DNA of 64,000 nucleotides from Saussurea involucrata (Eukaryota > Streptophyta > Magnoliopsida > Asterales > Asteraceae), in contig CM066314.1 of the NCBI GenBank assembly GCA_033807775.1, positions 94,900,929 through 94,964,928 on the forward strand, read 5' to 3'. Below the pieces are notes generated by a model. That model did no database searches and had not been told where the DNA came from. It worked only from the letters and a program-made list of their open reading frames with translations. Both the position numbers and the translations under genes were made by a program. Positions 1 to 10,500 of this stretch are shown here, in pieces; within the stretch, counting starts at the first letter, position 1; each line of letters starts with the position of its first letter.

Positions 1-42
1 AGGTCTCTGATACAACCTTGGAATGGGCTAATCAAATGCTGA

Positions 43-756
43 CCAAGACCATCCAAGATAATCAAAGCCAACATTAGAGGAAAAATGTACGTTGATGTTC
101 CTGTTGTTGAAGTGGATGTCTACAGAGATGACAAAACCAAGCAAACCTTCTATGCTGCTTCATTAGAAAAGTTTGGTCTCTCTGAATGGTTAGAAACGAA
201 ATTAGCCATTCAGGGATCACGCTCAAAATTCAAAAGCCATGTTGAGATGATCTTAAACAAACAGATCGACTTGCTTTCATCTGCTGTGGATATTCCTCCT
301 ACTCTTCCTCAACCGAAGAAAGCCTCTGCTAAGAAGAAGAAAGTTTCTGATTCAGGTCCAATCATTCGAAATGAAACAGGTATTGGTTTCTCTCGTGCTG
401 AAGTTCTTGGCCCTGATGCTGATCTTTCAATGCTTGACACCTCCCTACCACCTGGAGAAACCTTCATCCCTGGCACAGTGGTAAGTGATCCATATGGTAT
501 ATTCTTCTTAGACTATGATGGAAATCCTCACTTTCAACATGTCTCTGAGCTCCACATCGCTCCCATCGAACAACTCAGAGATCTCGTACACTGGTGTGAA
601 GTCAGACGCGACATCAAAGCTAGACACCTGAAGCCCTTGATTTTTGAAGTTGCTCTGAAGTTAAAGAATCAAGGAGTAAATGTCCCTGACTGGATGATCC
701 CCACTAAAAAGACCCTTGATGAACTTCTCATTAAGGAAGAACCCTTTGAAAACTGA
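43..756 (+). pseudogene. 3' ORF (env-like/accessory ORF) of element H, C-terminal part
   Basis: The frame is open from about 43 and ends with TGA at 754-756. It is clearly homologous to 58870-59580 in element C: both share the block around PVVEVDV, a Lys/Ser-rich linker (KKASAKKKK), GIGFSR, and the segment ending in WCEVRRDIKARHLKPLIFE, followed by WMIPT and a KEEPF tail. The function of this domain is unknown to me. Comparison with C suggests a small deletion and frameshift near base 45, because the sequence before it continues the homology in another frame. The ATG at 85 is probably internal and not a true start. Unlike C, H keeps a sense codon (GGA) where C has a TGA stop just before this domain. 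Confidence 0.75.
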
Positions 757-1022
757 TATAATCTCCTTTTTCTCTATTGTATCAGTTATCCTTCTGTACT
801 TGTAAATTATTTCGCTTGTACTTGTAATCTTTCTGTTCTTCATTGTAACCTGATTCAATATTTTAAAGAAAGATTTCAGCGAACGTACTTTACTCCATCA
901 GTACTGAAAAGATCCCAGAAAACAGTAAAAGGGACAAATATTTTAGGAGTTCTTTTTATCCTTATGTTTTCATTAAATAGCAATTTTCTTTGTTGCTATG
1001 TCATAATCAAATAGGGGGAGAT
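757..1022 (+). other. H 3' untranslated region and polypurine tract
   Basis: No ORF is visible. The stretch matches 59581-59847 of element C. It ends in the polypurine tract ATAGGGGGAGAT (about 1011-1022), which directly precedes the LTR and would prime plus-strand DNA synthesis. Confidence 0.75.
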
Positions 1023-1995
1023 TGTTGATCCAAACCCTCAGTGATTTGATAATGACCCTCTCTTATATACTTATTGAAAATTGTAAGTAAACAATATGTA
1101 TCAGAGTTTCACTATCGCTGATAAGTACTAAGATCTTCCAGTACCGCTGATAGGAACTCTCGCTCTTTAGATTAAACATTCAGCGAACACTATTCACCGT
1201 TAATGCTCTGAGTCTGTTCAGTTATTATGATGATCGCTGATAAGTTAGTTGTTTACTTATGATCCCTGAAGACAAGTTTCACGTCAACAAAGGTTCTACG
1301 CTGAAGTCGAAGATCAAGCTCAAGAACCAGCGACAAGTTTCCTAATGAACTGATGCGGATCAGCGAAGACTCAGATTTGTCCACTCAACGTGAAGTATCA
1401 AGTACAAGACTTCAGCTATCGCTGAACTCTATCATTCGCTGATATGTAATGATATATCGCTGAATCAACGAAAGCTGATCATGAAGTCCTCCGTACAAAA
1501 TACTTTTGTCTTAACCACCCTTGCACGACTCCGTACGAATTGTCAGAAAAGAACCTCCGAATATCTGAAATCGTACAACCACTCTGATACTACACTATTC
1601 ATCCATACGGCTACTAAGGTTGTCAACTAAGGTCAATGACATGCAACCAACCAGCTGATGACACATGTAAAGTATATACTGAATTGCATTAAATGCATGC
1701 AGTATATAAAGAGATGAACTCACTTCATTTGAAGTAACTTGCTAACTCTGGACAAGTTCAATCTCTTATCTCAAGATAGGTTATTATTAGTAATTTCCTT
1801 ATCTCTCTTAGTGCAAGAAACCTTAGTGTTCCAACTTGTTTAGATTTAGGTTTATCCTTAATCTTGTCTCCGCAACAAGCTGTAAATTGTTAATGATTTA
1901 TCAATAAACAATTTAGAAAAGTAAAATCTGTGTGTTTGTATTCAACCCCCCCCCCCCCCCCTTCTACAAACTTGTATAGGCCTTCGGGACCAACA
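1023..1995 (+). repeat. 3' LTR of element H
   Basis: A 973-bp LTR starting TGTTGATCC and ending GGACCAACA. It is the same family as the element C LTRs at 26789 and 59848. A TATA box lies at 1703-1710. At the place where the C LTRs carry a CACGTG G-box, H has CACATG (1662-1667), one base changed. A run of 16 C sits at about 1946-1961; the two C LTRs have 6 and 18 C at this point. The words TCGCTGA and TCAGCGA recur many times. Confidence 0.9.
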
Positions 1996-3038
1996 GAAAC
2001 GTATCATGGATAGCACTTAGCTCCTTAGGCAAATTGAGTCTGTATGCCACTGGACCAATTCTTTCAGTGATCTCAAACGGTCCGACATACCTTGGGCTCA
2101 ATTTTCCTCTTTTCCCAAATCGTACTATTCCTTTCCACGGAGATACCTTTATCGCCAACTTGGAATCCTAAAGGCTTCCGACGATTATCCGCATAACTTT
2201 TCTGACGATCTCTGGATGCTTTAAGTCTATCTCTAATTATTGCAATTTTGTCGGTAGTTTCTTGTACGATATCGGGTCTAGATAATTGTCGATCTCCAAT
2301 TTCTAACCAAGCAAGTGGTGAACGACACTTGCATCCATACAAAGCTTCAAATGGCGCACACTGAATACTGGTGTGATAGGTATTGTTATAAGAAAACTCG
2401 ACCAAAGGCAAGTGATTATCCCAACTTCCTCCAAAGTCTAACACGCATGCCCAAAGCATGTCTTCTAATGTTTGTATAGTTCGTTTACTTTGCCCATCCG
2501 TTTGAGGATGATAGGCAGTGCTCAAATTCAATTGTGTACCCAATGCTTTTTGAAGCGACTGCCAAAACCGTGACGTGAAACGGCTATCTCTATCTGAAAT
2601 GATGGAAACTGGTACTCCATGACGCGTAACAATTTCCTTGATGTAGATCTGAGCAAGCTTCTCCATCTTGTAGTCTTCCTGAATTGGTAGAAAATGTGCA
2701 GATTTCGTGAATCGGTCTACTATAACCCAAATCGAGTCGTGCCCTTTGGCCGTTCTCGGAAGTTTGGTTATAAAATCCATGGTTATTTGTTCCCATTTCC
2801 ACTGGGGAATCTCCGGTTGTTGTAGCAAACCAGATGGTTTTTGATATACAGCTTTGACCTTTGAACAAGTTAAACATTTCCCTACGTACAAGGCGATATC
2901 TTTCTTCATTCCTGGCCACCAATAATATTCCCTTAAGTCCTTGTACATCTTATCCGCTCCCGGATGAATTGAATATCTGGACTTGCGGTCTTCATCCAGA
3001 ACTGTTTCCCGTACGTTGTTAGCTTTTGGAATCCAAAC
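1996..3038 (-). pseudogene. Integrase of gypsy element G (broken)
   Basis: The minus-strand frame 2948-2073 shows the zinc-binding region (YYWWPGM, then CLTC) and an rve core with Asp in ITMDFIT and Asp in SDRDSRF. The position of the third catalytic residue reads DGQSKRTIQ, where this family normally has Glu in place of Lys, so the DDE triad is lost. A frameshift follows near 2150, after which the C-terminal barrel (KVSPWKG, RYVGPFEI) continues in another frame at 2158-1996. The match stops at HDTF, exactly where H is inserted. Upstream the frame runs to 3038 and resumes at 22340 beyond element A. Confidence 0.88.
3034..3038. other. Left target-site duplication of element A (CAAAC)
   Basis: CAAAC lies directly left of the 5' LTR and again at 22335-22339, right of the 3' LTR. 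This is a perfect 5-bp duplication, typical of Ty1/copia integration. Confidence 0.93.
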
Positions 3039-3566
3039 TGTTAGATCTGAAGTTTTGTCAATAAACCAAGTGTTGAAGATCTGATAAGAAGACTCAGATG
3101 TTCTGAGTAGAGGAGTCAGAGGTCTGACTGTGAAAGCTCAGAAGTACTGATAAGAGAAGTCAGAGGTCTGGGAAGAGAAGTCAGATGTCTGAGATAAGGA
3201 GTCAGAAGATCTGAGAAGCGTGATCAGAAGAATGTTCAGAAGTTCTGAACTACCTGTTCAGAACTTATGACGAGATACTTTACTTAGTAATTTGTAAACT
3301 AATTAGGACACGTGTTTTGTTCTTATTAGTCTTTCTTATTTGTACTGTAGCTTTAATATTTCCATTGCAGTATAAATAGTAGTCAGCACTGCGTTGCTAA
3401 CTGATTGATTTTCTCGTAATTCTTGTATTCATTCTTTGTAATCTTTGAGATTCTCTCTCTCTTAGATCTGTATTTCTGTTCATCATTGAATACAATTGGG
3501 CTTGATCATACAACTTCTCAATTACTGCTTTCTATATTGATTGTAAGAAAAGATCCTGAACTTACA
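3039..3566 (+). repeat. 5' LTR of element A
   Basis: 528 bp, TGTTAGATC...ACTTACA. Contains a G-box CACGTG at 3309-3314 and a TATA box TATAAATA at 3371-3378. The first 220 bp are packed with TCAGA/TCTGA palindromes such as TCAGAAGTTCTGA. Differs from the 3' LTR at three bases, plus two bases in a CT run. Confidence 0.94.
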
Positions 3567-3568
3567 AT

Positions 3569-3580
3569 TGGTATCAGAGC
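3569..3580 (+). promoter_or_regulatory. Primer-binding site of element A (tRNA-iMet)
   Basis: TGGTATCAGAGC starts two bases after the 5' LTR. It is complementary to the 3' end of initiator tRNA-Met, the usual primer of plant copia and gypsy elements. Confidence 0.92.
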
Positions 3581-3774
3581 CAATCAACAAACAAATTCGT
3601 TCAAGATTGTTATCGCGAAGATCGATTGATCAATTTCTTGAAGATTTCTTGATTCATTCAAAATTCGATTCCGCTGCTAGGGCTAGTTCTTGAATTCTTG
3701 GCAATTCTTGAATTACCTGTTACTTTTCGATCAAGAAACTCAAATTTGTCTTTCTGTTGAATTTTCTTACAATC

Positions 3775-6558
3775 ATGTATTCTAAAGAATATCTAGCCAT
3801 GGGATCCGAAACCAAACCGCCTATTCTTATACCAGAAGAGTATCAGCAATGGAAAACTCGTATGATCCAATTCCTAGACAACATCGATGAAAATCTTATG
3901 ATCTCTATTCGAGAAGGTCCAATTGAAGTGTATATCGATGTCGCTGCAACCCCTGCTACAGAGACAACTCCAGAAATTCCAGCGACCAGGGTGAAGAAGA
4001 ATTATTCCCAATACACAGCTGAACAAAAGAATAGGCATGCTATCGACAAAAGAGCAATTACTTTGATGACTTTGGCTGTCCCAAATGAGGTTCTTAACAG
4101 GATTGACAGTGGATCATCAGCTAAAGAAATGTGGGACGAATTGGAAAGGCAGATGTTAGGAACTGTAAGATCTATTCAGGCAAAGTTAAATCAAAGTATA
4201 AATGCTTATGAAAGGTTTAAAGCAAAAGAGTCAGAAAGTTTGACACAGACATATAGTAAATTTTGTACTATTCTAAATGATTTGAGAAGAAATGGACTGA
4301 AGAAAACTAAGTCAGAAATAAATTACAAATTTCTGAACAGTTTAAATTCAGAATGGTCATCGTTTGCCATAAGTTTGCAAATGAACAAGGACATGTGTGA
4401 AGAAGACTTAAATGATCTGTTCTGTGTTCTTAATCAACATGAAGACTCTGTCAAGTTAGTTGTGGAAGAGAAGAAAAATGTTGCTGATCAGTTAGCATTC
4501 TTATCAAAATCCAAAGCAATCAAAGCACCCAAAAAGACTGCATATCTATCAGAGATACCAAGTCTGGAGGAATCTGACAAGGAAGAAGGATCAGAAGATG
4601 ATGAAGATATCAAGATAATGGCTGAGAAGCTAGCTTTGCTGACAAATACTATCAACAAAAGGTATGGGAAGGGTAGATTTCAAGGAAATTATAAAAGAGT
4701 TGGGAGTTCAGATTATAAAAAGAAAGAAGACAGAGAAGAAAATAAGATTGAAAAGAGAGTAGAGAGAAGTGAAGAAAACAAAGAAGAGAAGGAAGAGAGA
4801 AAAGAAAAGAATCTGTGTTTCAAGTGTGGAAAATCTGGCCATTATGCCAAGGATTGCAGAGTTAAAGTTGTGAAAGATTATGAATACTACACCAAGAAGG
4901 CTCAGCTTGCAAAGAAGAGAGATGATGAAATTGCGTTATTGGCTGAACAGGAGAATTGGCTATACTACACTTCTGATGAAGATGATCATATCAACTTTCC
5001 ACAGATGCGAAGCTATATGGCAAAAATGAGGAATGAGGATGATTCTGATTTTGAAGATGCTGATTCTGAGTCATCTGCTGAGGTACATTCTTCACTTGAA
5101 ATAGAGTTAATGACACAGATTGGTGAAATGAAAAATGAATTTGCTAATCTAAGAAAACAGATAAAAGGAGAAAGAAACTTGGTTAACAAGTTCAGAATTG
5201 AAAAAGAAGTAATAAAAGAACAATATGAAGAATCTGAGGCTGAGAAACAAAAAGTTAAAGATGAAAATTCTGAATTGTTGAAAAAGCTTTCTGAACTAAA
5301 AGTTGAGTTTTCAAAAATAAAGGATGAAAAAGGTGATTTACAAATAAAATTTGATATGTTATTTGAAGAAAGAAAGAATTTATACACCAAAATCAAAGAA
5401 TTGGAAGATCTGAATTTGAAAAGGGGTCAAACTCAGCAAACATTAAATCTTTTATTAAGCAATGTTAAAGATACAAGATTTTACAACCCAAAGAAGGGAT
5501 TGGGATCGGAAGAAAATGTCATTTTAAAAAGAGCCCCAATCAACTTGTTTGATGTTGAAAAACTTCAAGCTCCTAAGCCAAAAATCCCAGAAATTGTTGA
5601 AGTTTTCATAAGACCTGCTAGTTCTATAACAAGTTCTGACAATTTGCAAAGACCAAACTCTAAAAAGTCAAATGAGAAAATTTCTGAATCAAAAACAGAA
5701 AACTCAGTGGTTTCAGAAGAAAAGGTTAAGAAAGAAGTTTCTAAACCAACAGAAGAGAAGCCAAAATACAATGATGCTAAATTCAAGTATGATTCTTTAA
5801 ATGACAGCTACAAAAATAAAAAACCAGGTTTTTCATATCATGATATTGAGAATATCTTTGACACAAGTAAAGATTCTGAAACAGTCAATCAGAAGTCTGA
5901 ATCTTCTAGTCAGAATTCTGAACTTTGTAATCAGAATTCTGAGTCTAAAGATCAGACATCTGAGTCTGTAAATCAGAACTCTGACTCAGGTAGTCAGAAG
6001 TCTGAGTCAACTGGATTCTCTGAAACAAAGACTGATGAATTTTTAGAACTTGAAAAGAGGTTTAATCTTGTGAGTCAAGAACTTGAGGACTTAAGGAAAG
6101 CTTATGATGAACTTGAAAATGATTACTGTGAGGTGGATATTAAACTTGAAGAAGCTTTGAAAGAAAAGAATATTTTCATTCAGAAAATAACAGAACTTGA
6201 AAAACTGAAAACTGAGTATGATCTTTTTAAAATTAATGCTCTAAAAGAAAATGATAAATTCTTTAATGAATCAAGTACATGTGAAAAAGGTGAATCATCT
6301 AATTCTTCTAACAAAAAGGACTTGAATTTTTCAGAAAAAGAAGAAAGCAAAAGGAAAGATGATCTTGCAAAGTTGAATGATCTGAAAAGGGATCTTGAGA
6401 AGCTTAGAATGAAATCTACTTCTGAACTCAAAGCTAGAAATTCTTGTAATAAGGGCAATTGTACTCTGAACAGTATCAATAAAAATGAAATGATCTATGT
6501 TTCAGATTTATTGTCACTTGCAAAGAAAAATCTTGTTTGTGTTAGATGTAAAAAATGA
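3775..6558 (+). CDS. gag: Gag of element A, with an extended coiled-coil tail
   Basis: Structural nucleocapsid protein that packages the element RNA in cytoplasmic particles. The first ATG of the frame is at 3775. The N-terminal third is a UBN2/Gag-polypeptide domain (QQWKTRMIQF; MWDELERQM). A CCHC zinc knuckle CFKCGKSGHYAKDC lies near residues 348-361. The C-terminal half is charged, Lys/Glu/Ser-rich and mostly predicted coiled coil, which makes this gag over 900 residues long, much longer than ordinary copia gag but similar to the gag of D. At 5886-6010 it contains a repeat (SQNSE, NQNSE) whose DNA is made of TCAGAATTCTGA palindromes. The stop at 6556-6558 is probably premature, since gag homology continues to about 6934 in another frame. 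Confidence 0.88.
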   Translation: MYSKEYLAMGSETKPPILIPEEYQQWKTRMIQFLDNIDENLMISIREGPIEVYIDVAATPATETTPEIPATRVKKNYSQYTAEQKNRHAIDKRAITLMTLAVPNEVLNRIDSGSSAKEMWDELERQMLGTVRSIQAKLNQSINAYERFKAKESESLTQTYSKFCTILNDLRRNGLKKTKSEINYKFLNSLNSEWSSFAISLQMNKDMCEEDLNDLFCVLNQHEDSVKLVVEEKKNVADQLAFLSKSKAIKAPKKTAYLSEIPSLEESDKEEGSEDDEDIKIMAEKLALLTNTINKRYGKGRFQGNYKRVGSSDYKKKEDREENKIEKRVERSEENKEEKEERKEKNLCFKCGKSGHYAKDCRVKVVKDYEYYTKKAQLAKKRDDEIALLAEQENWLYYTSDEDDHINFPQMRSYMAKMRNEDDSDFEDADSESSAEVHSSLEIELMTQIGEMKNEFANLRKQIKGERNLVNKFRIEKEVIKEQYEESEAEKQKVKDENSELLKKLSELKVEFSKIKDEKGDLQIKFDMLFEERKNLYTKIKELEDLNLKRGQTQQTLNLLLSNVKDTRFYNPKKGLGSEENVILKRAPINLFDVEKLQAPKPKIPEIVEVFIRPASSITSSDNLQRPNSKKSNEKISESKTENSVVSEEKVKKEVSKPTEEKPKYNDAKFKYDSLNDSYKNKKPGFSYHDIENIFDTSKDSETVNQKSESSSQNSELCNQNSESKDQTSESVNQNSDSGSQKSESTGFSETKTDEFLELEKRFNLVSQELEDLRKAYDELENDYCEVDIKLEEALKEKNIFIQKITELEKLKTEYDLFKINALKENDKFFNESSTCEKGESSNSSNKKDLNFSEKEESKRKDDLAKLNDLKRDLEKLRMKSTSELKARNSCNKGNCTLNSINKNEMIYVSDLLSLAKKNLVCVRCKK

Positions 6559-7272
6559 TTCATTCCAATATTCTCATAAATGTCAAGTCAAAATAACTTC
6601 TGTTTCATACATAAGAAAAGACATTCAGAATTCAGAAAAGAAAAATGTTTCTGTTCTTCAGAATACATAAAAGAAGAAAATTTTTGTTCCTCAGACTCAG
6701 AAGAAAGAAAAGATAAAAGAAAAGAAAGTTGAAAATGTTGCAAAATCAAAAGGTACAACTTTCAAAAACAAATTGAATAAATTTGTAAGCAGAAAATGTT
6801 CTGACTTCATAAAAGTTAAAGGAAAGTGGTGTTTGAAGAAAGATTTTGAGTGGAAAGTAAAAGGTACTAATGTTAAATCCAATGAAAAAACTAACAAAGA
6901 TGGACCCATTCCAAAATGGGTACCTAAAACTAACTGATCCTTTTGCAGGGCTGTCATGTGTGGTTTTTAGATTCAGGAGCTTCAAGACACATGACAGGGC
7001 AGAAGTCTTTTCTATCAAACTTCACAGAAAAGGCTGGAGGAGCAGTAAATTTGGAAATAATAGCAAAGGACAAGTCAAAGGTCATGGGGATTTAACTAAA
7101 GGGAATCTGACTATCCAAAAGGTTTTCTATGTTGAAGGACTACAACATAATCTTTTCAGCATAAGTCAGTTTTTAGACAGTCTTTGTCAAATAAAATTTC
7201 AAATAATAGGTTGCATGATTTTAACTGAAAACATTAAACACGGTTTGTCTTTTATCAAACTCAACTGCAAAT
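6559..7272 (+). pseudogene. Gag end and aspartic protease of element A (frameshifted)
   Basis: Homology to gag continues in shifted frames up to the conserved end WVPKTN and a TGA at 6935-6937. After a TGCAGG at 6944-6949, the protease begins in a different frame, with the active-site motif DSGASRHMTG at about 6970-7000. The stretch around FYVEGLQHNL is in yet another frame (7083-7250). The protease region is therefore broken by at least two shifts. Related elements B, C and D show the same order of gag stop, then TGCAGG. Confidence 0.78.
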
Positions 7273-8307
7273 GAATGCTGGCTTTGGCACAGAAGATGTT
7301 CTCATCTGAATTTCAAAGATCTTAATAATCTTGTTGCAAAACATCTGGTTAAAGGTTTACCAAAGATTAAATTTGAAAAAGAATCGTTATGCTCAGCTTG
7401 TGAAATGGGCAAGATGAAAAAGAGTTCTCACAAATTAAAAATGGACTCATCTTGCAAAGCACCATTAGAAATGATTCATACTGATCTTTGTGGTCCTATT
7501 TCAGTTCAGTCTATGGGAGGAAAGAAATATATACTTGTGATTGTTGATGAATACTCCAGATACACATGGGTTGAATTCCTAAGAGTCAAGTCAGAAGCTG
7601 CTACAACACTGATAAACTTTATCAAGAGGATTCAAGTTCTCTTACAACTCCCAGTTCAGAAAATCAGACGTGATAATGGAACAGAGTTCAGAAATGAGAC
7701 TCTTCAGAATTTTTTAGAAAGTTCTGGAATTTCTCACAATTTTTCAGCTGTCAGAACTCCTCAACAAAATGGTGTTGTTGAAAGGAAAAACAGAACTCTA
7801 GTTGAAGCTGCGAGAACAATGCTGGCTTATTCCAATCTTCCTACCTTCCTATGGGCTGAAGCAATTGCAACTGCTTGTTTTACACAGAATAGAACTTTAA
7901 TCAATAAAAGATTAAATAAGACTGCGTATGAACTGATAAACAAAAGAAAACCATTAATCAAATTCTTTCATGTTTTTGGTTGCAGGTGCTATGTCCTTAA
8001 AGACAGAGAAAATCTTGCCAAATTTGATAAAAAGGCAGATGAAGGATACTTTGTTGGTTATTCTTTAACTTCCAAAGCATTCAGAATCTACAATAGAAGA
8101 ACCAAAAGGATGATGGAAAGCATAAATGTAACTTTTGATGAAGCCAGAATAAGGACTTCTGAACAAGACAGTTCAGAACTCATGCAGAACAAGACAAAAA
8201 TGACTTCTGATACAAATTCTAATCCTATTTGTTCAGAACTCAATTTACTGTTTAAGGATGCTTTTATTGAACTAATTTCTGATTCTTATGCAGAATATGA
8301 AAACTGA
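7273..8307 (+). CDS. Integrase of element A (GAG-pre-integrase plus rve core)
   Basis: Integrase inserts the element cDNA into the host chromosome. The frame opens with the zinc-binding pre-integrase segment (WLWHRR, HLNFKDL, CSAC) and continues with the rve core. All three catalytic residues are visible: Asp in HTDLCGP, Asp in RRDNGTEF and Glu in NGVVERKNRT. The C-terminal part has the usual copia GYFVGYS block. The frame stops at 8305-8307, before RT, which is in another frame. In an intact polyprotein it would continue, so a frameshift lies in the linker at 8300-8530. Confidence 0.85.
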   Translation, partial: ECWLWHRRCSHLNFKDLNNLVAKHLVKGLPKIKFEKESLCSACEMGKMKKSSHKLKMDSSCKAPLEMIHTDLCGPISVQSMGGKKYILVIVDEYSRYTWVEFLRVKSEAATTLINFIKRIQVLLQLPVQKIRRDNGTEFRNETLQNFLESSGISHNFSAVRTPQQNGVVERKNRTLVEAARTMLAYSNLPTFLWAEAIATACFTQNRTLINKRLNKTAYELINKRKPLIKFFHVFGCRCYVLKDRENLAKFDKKADEGYFVGYSLTSKAFRIYNRRTKRMMESINVTFDEARIRTSEQDSSELMQNKTKMTSDTNSNPICSELNLLFKDAFIELISDSYAEYEN

Positions 8308-8404
8308 AAGATGATCAAAGAGATGAAAAATAAAATTCCAGAAATAGTTCAATACTGTAATTTCTGATCAAGGTCCATCTGAGGAATGTCCAAATCTGAT
8401 AAAT

Positions 8405-8530
8405 ACAAGTAGTGAGAATTCTGAACCATGTATTCAGAATTCTGAACCCTGTAATCAGAATTCTGAACCTTGTAGTCAGAACTCTGACCAAGTTACTCAG
8501 AAGTCTGACTTCATTGCTCAGAACCCAAAC
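8405..8530 (+). repeat. Palindromic repeat in the integrase-RT linker of element A
   Basis: About five units of 27-30 bp, each centred on a TCAGAATTCTGA-type palindrome (for example ATTCAGAATTCTGAACC). The repeat lies in the variable linker between integrase and RT. The same unit type appears in the gag of this element (5886-6010), after pol (10337-10500) and in its LTRs. Confidence 0.8.
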
Positions 8531-10294
8531 TTGGATGCAACTCCTACTCATACATCAGAACAAGGGGACAGTTCAGAATTACAAGCAATCATTGATGAGA
8601 ATGATGCAAACAACAATTATTCAGAGATTGATGTACTCCCTAGTGCAAATAAATGGACTAAAAATCATCCTATTCATCAAGTAATAGGTGATCCATCAGC
8701 AGGAGTGAAGACTAGATCAGCTACAGCAAATGAAGCAATGTTTGCTGGTTTCTTAAGTGTGATTGAACCAAAGAAAGCTAATGAAGCCCTAGAGGATCCA
8801 GACTGGATTTCAGCAATGCAAGAGGAATTGCTACAATTTGAAAGAAATAAAGTTTGGAGACTTATTCCAAAGCCTGAAGGTAAATCTATTATTGGAACCA
8901 AATGGGTGTTCAGAAACAAAAAGGATGAATCAGGTGTTGTCATCAGAAACAAGGCAAGATTGGTTGCTAAGGGATACTGTCAACAAGAGGGAATTGATTA
9001 TGATGAGACATTTGCACCAGTAGCAAGAATAGAGGCAATCAGAATATTTTTGGCCTATGCTGCACACAAAAACTTCAAGGTATATCAGATGGATATCAAA
9101 TCAGCCTTTCTAAATGGCAAACTTAATGAAGAGGTGTATGTCCATCAACCTGAAGGTTTTGTTGATCCAGAATTCCCTGATCATGTTTATATTTTAGACA
9201 AAGCTTTATATGGTCTAAAACAAGCACCACGAGCCTAGTATGACACTCTTACTAAACACTTGTTAGGTTCAGGGTTCAAGAAAGGTAAAATTGACACAAC
9301 TTTGTTTTTAAAGAAACAGGGTGATGATTTAATTCTTATACAGATTTATGTTGATGACATAATATTTGGTTCTACCAGTCCAGAATTATGTGACAATTTT
9401 TCAAAAATCATGTCATCTGAATTTGAAATGAGCATGATGGGTGAGCTAAATTTTTTTCTTGGTCTTCAAGTCAAACAATTACCAAAAGGTATTTTTATAA
9501 ATCAGGGAAAATATGTCAGAGATATTCTGAAAAAGTTCAAAATGTCTGATTGTGCTTCTATGAGAACTCCAATGGCAACAAACATAAAGTTAGATGCTGA
9601 TCTCAAAGGAGTTTCAGTAGATACCAAACTCTATAGAGGCATGATTGGATCATTACTTTATCTGACTGCAAGTAGACCAGATATTATGTTTTCTACTTGT
9701 TTCTGTGCTAGATTTCAATCTAACCCAAAAGAATCACATATGTTGGCTGTCAAAAGGATTTTAAGATATCTCAAAGGATCACCTGATCTAGGTTTATGGT
9801 ATCCAAAAGAAACTGATTTCAAATTGACTGCCTTCACTGATGCTGATCATGCAGGAAGTAGGTTGGACAGAAAGAGTACATCTGGTGCTTGTCACTTTTT
9901 GGGAGATAAAATAGTGAGTTGGGCATCAAAGAAACAGAATTGTGTGTCCACTTCAACTGCTGAAGCAGAGTATGTAGCTGCTGCTGCTTCATGCTCTCAA
10001 ACCTTGTGGATGAGAACACAACTCATGGACTATGGATATCAACTCAACAAAATTCCTATCTATTGTGACTCAGAAAGTGCAATTTCCATTACTCAGAATC
10101 CTGTTCAACACTCAAAGACTAAGCATATAGATGTGAGATATCATTTTATAAAGGACTATGTGGAAAAAGGAACTATAGAGATGCACTTTGTGCATACAAA
10201 GTATCAATTGGCTGATTTGTTCACAAAGCCTCTTGATCACAAAAGGTTTTCTTTTCTCATATGTAAAATAGGAATGCTTAATCTAACTAATTGA
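8531..10294 (+). pseudogene. Reverse transcriptase-RNase H of element A (one nonsense codon)
   Basis: RT copies element RNA to DNA and RNase H removes the RNA strand. The frame shows the copia RT blocks (WVFRNKKDE, KARLVAKGY, DETFAPVAR, FLNGKLNEEVYV, LYGLKQAPRA), the catalytic YVDD at about 9349-9360, and RNase H with DADHAG, STAEAEY, CDSESA and ADLFTKPLD. One TAG at 9236-9238 splits it just after APRA, where the family normally has Trp, so this is a TGG-to-TAG change. The frame is otherwise open to TGA at 10292-10294. Confidence 0.9.
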
Positions 10295-10336
10295 AAATAT
10301 TTGAATTTCTTAAAATAAATAAATTTTTCTAAGTAA

Positions 10337-10500
10337 AATTTTCTGAGTAATGTACTCAGAACTTCTGACTCTTGAGTTCAGAACTTCTGAGTCTTGACGT
10401 CAGAACCTCTGAGTCTTGAGTTCAGAACTTCTGAGTCTTGACTTCAGAACTTCTGAGTCCTATAATCAGATATTCTGAGTCAATACTTCAGAAATTTAAC
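10337..10500 (+). repeat. Palindrome array after pol in element A
   Basis: Six to seven units of about 22 bp, each holding the palindrome TCAGAACTTCTGA or a variant, followed by GTCTTGA. The unit is non-coding and lies directly after the pol stop. It repeats the word seen in the LTR, gag and linker of the same element. Confidence 0.85.

Larger units (their letters stand above)
1..1995 (+). mobile_element. Element H: 3' end of a Sirevirus-type Ty1/copia element
   Basis: This is the right-hand end of a copia element whose left part lies outside the window. It holds the C-terminal part of the 3' ORF, a short 3' untranslated stretch, a GGGGGAG polypurine tract and one LTR ending ...CCAACA. The 3' ORF, tract and LTR match those of element C (58840-60803), so H and C belong to one family. 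H is inserted in the integrase gene of gypsy element G, whose reading frame resumes at 1996. The base run GAAAC at 1996-2000 would be the right target duplication; the left one cannot be seen. Confidence 0.88.

Noticed and set aside
3569..3580. Several TGGTATCAGAGC sites as pieces of tRNA genes
   Set aside because: Each lies just after an LTR, is only 12 bp and lacks the rest of a tRNA; they are primer-binding sites.
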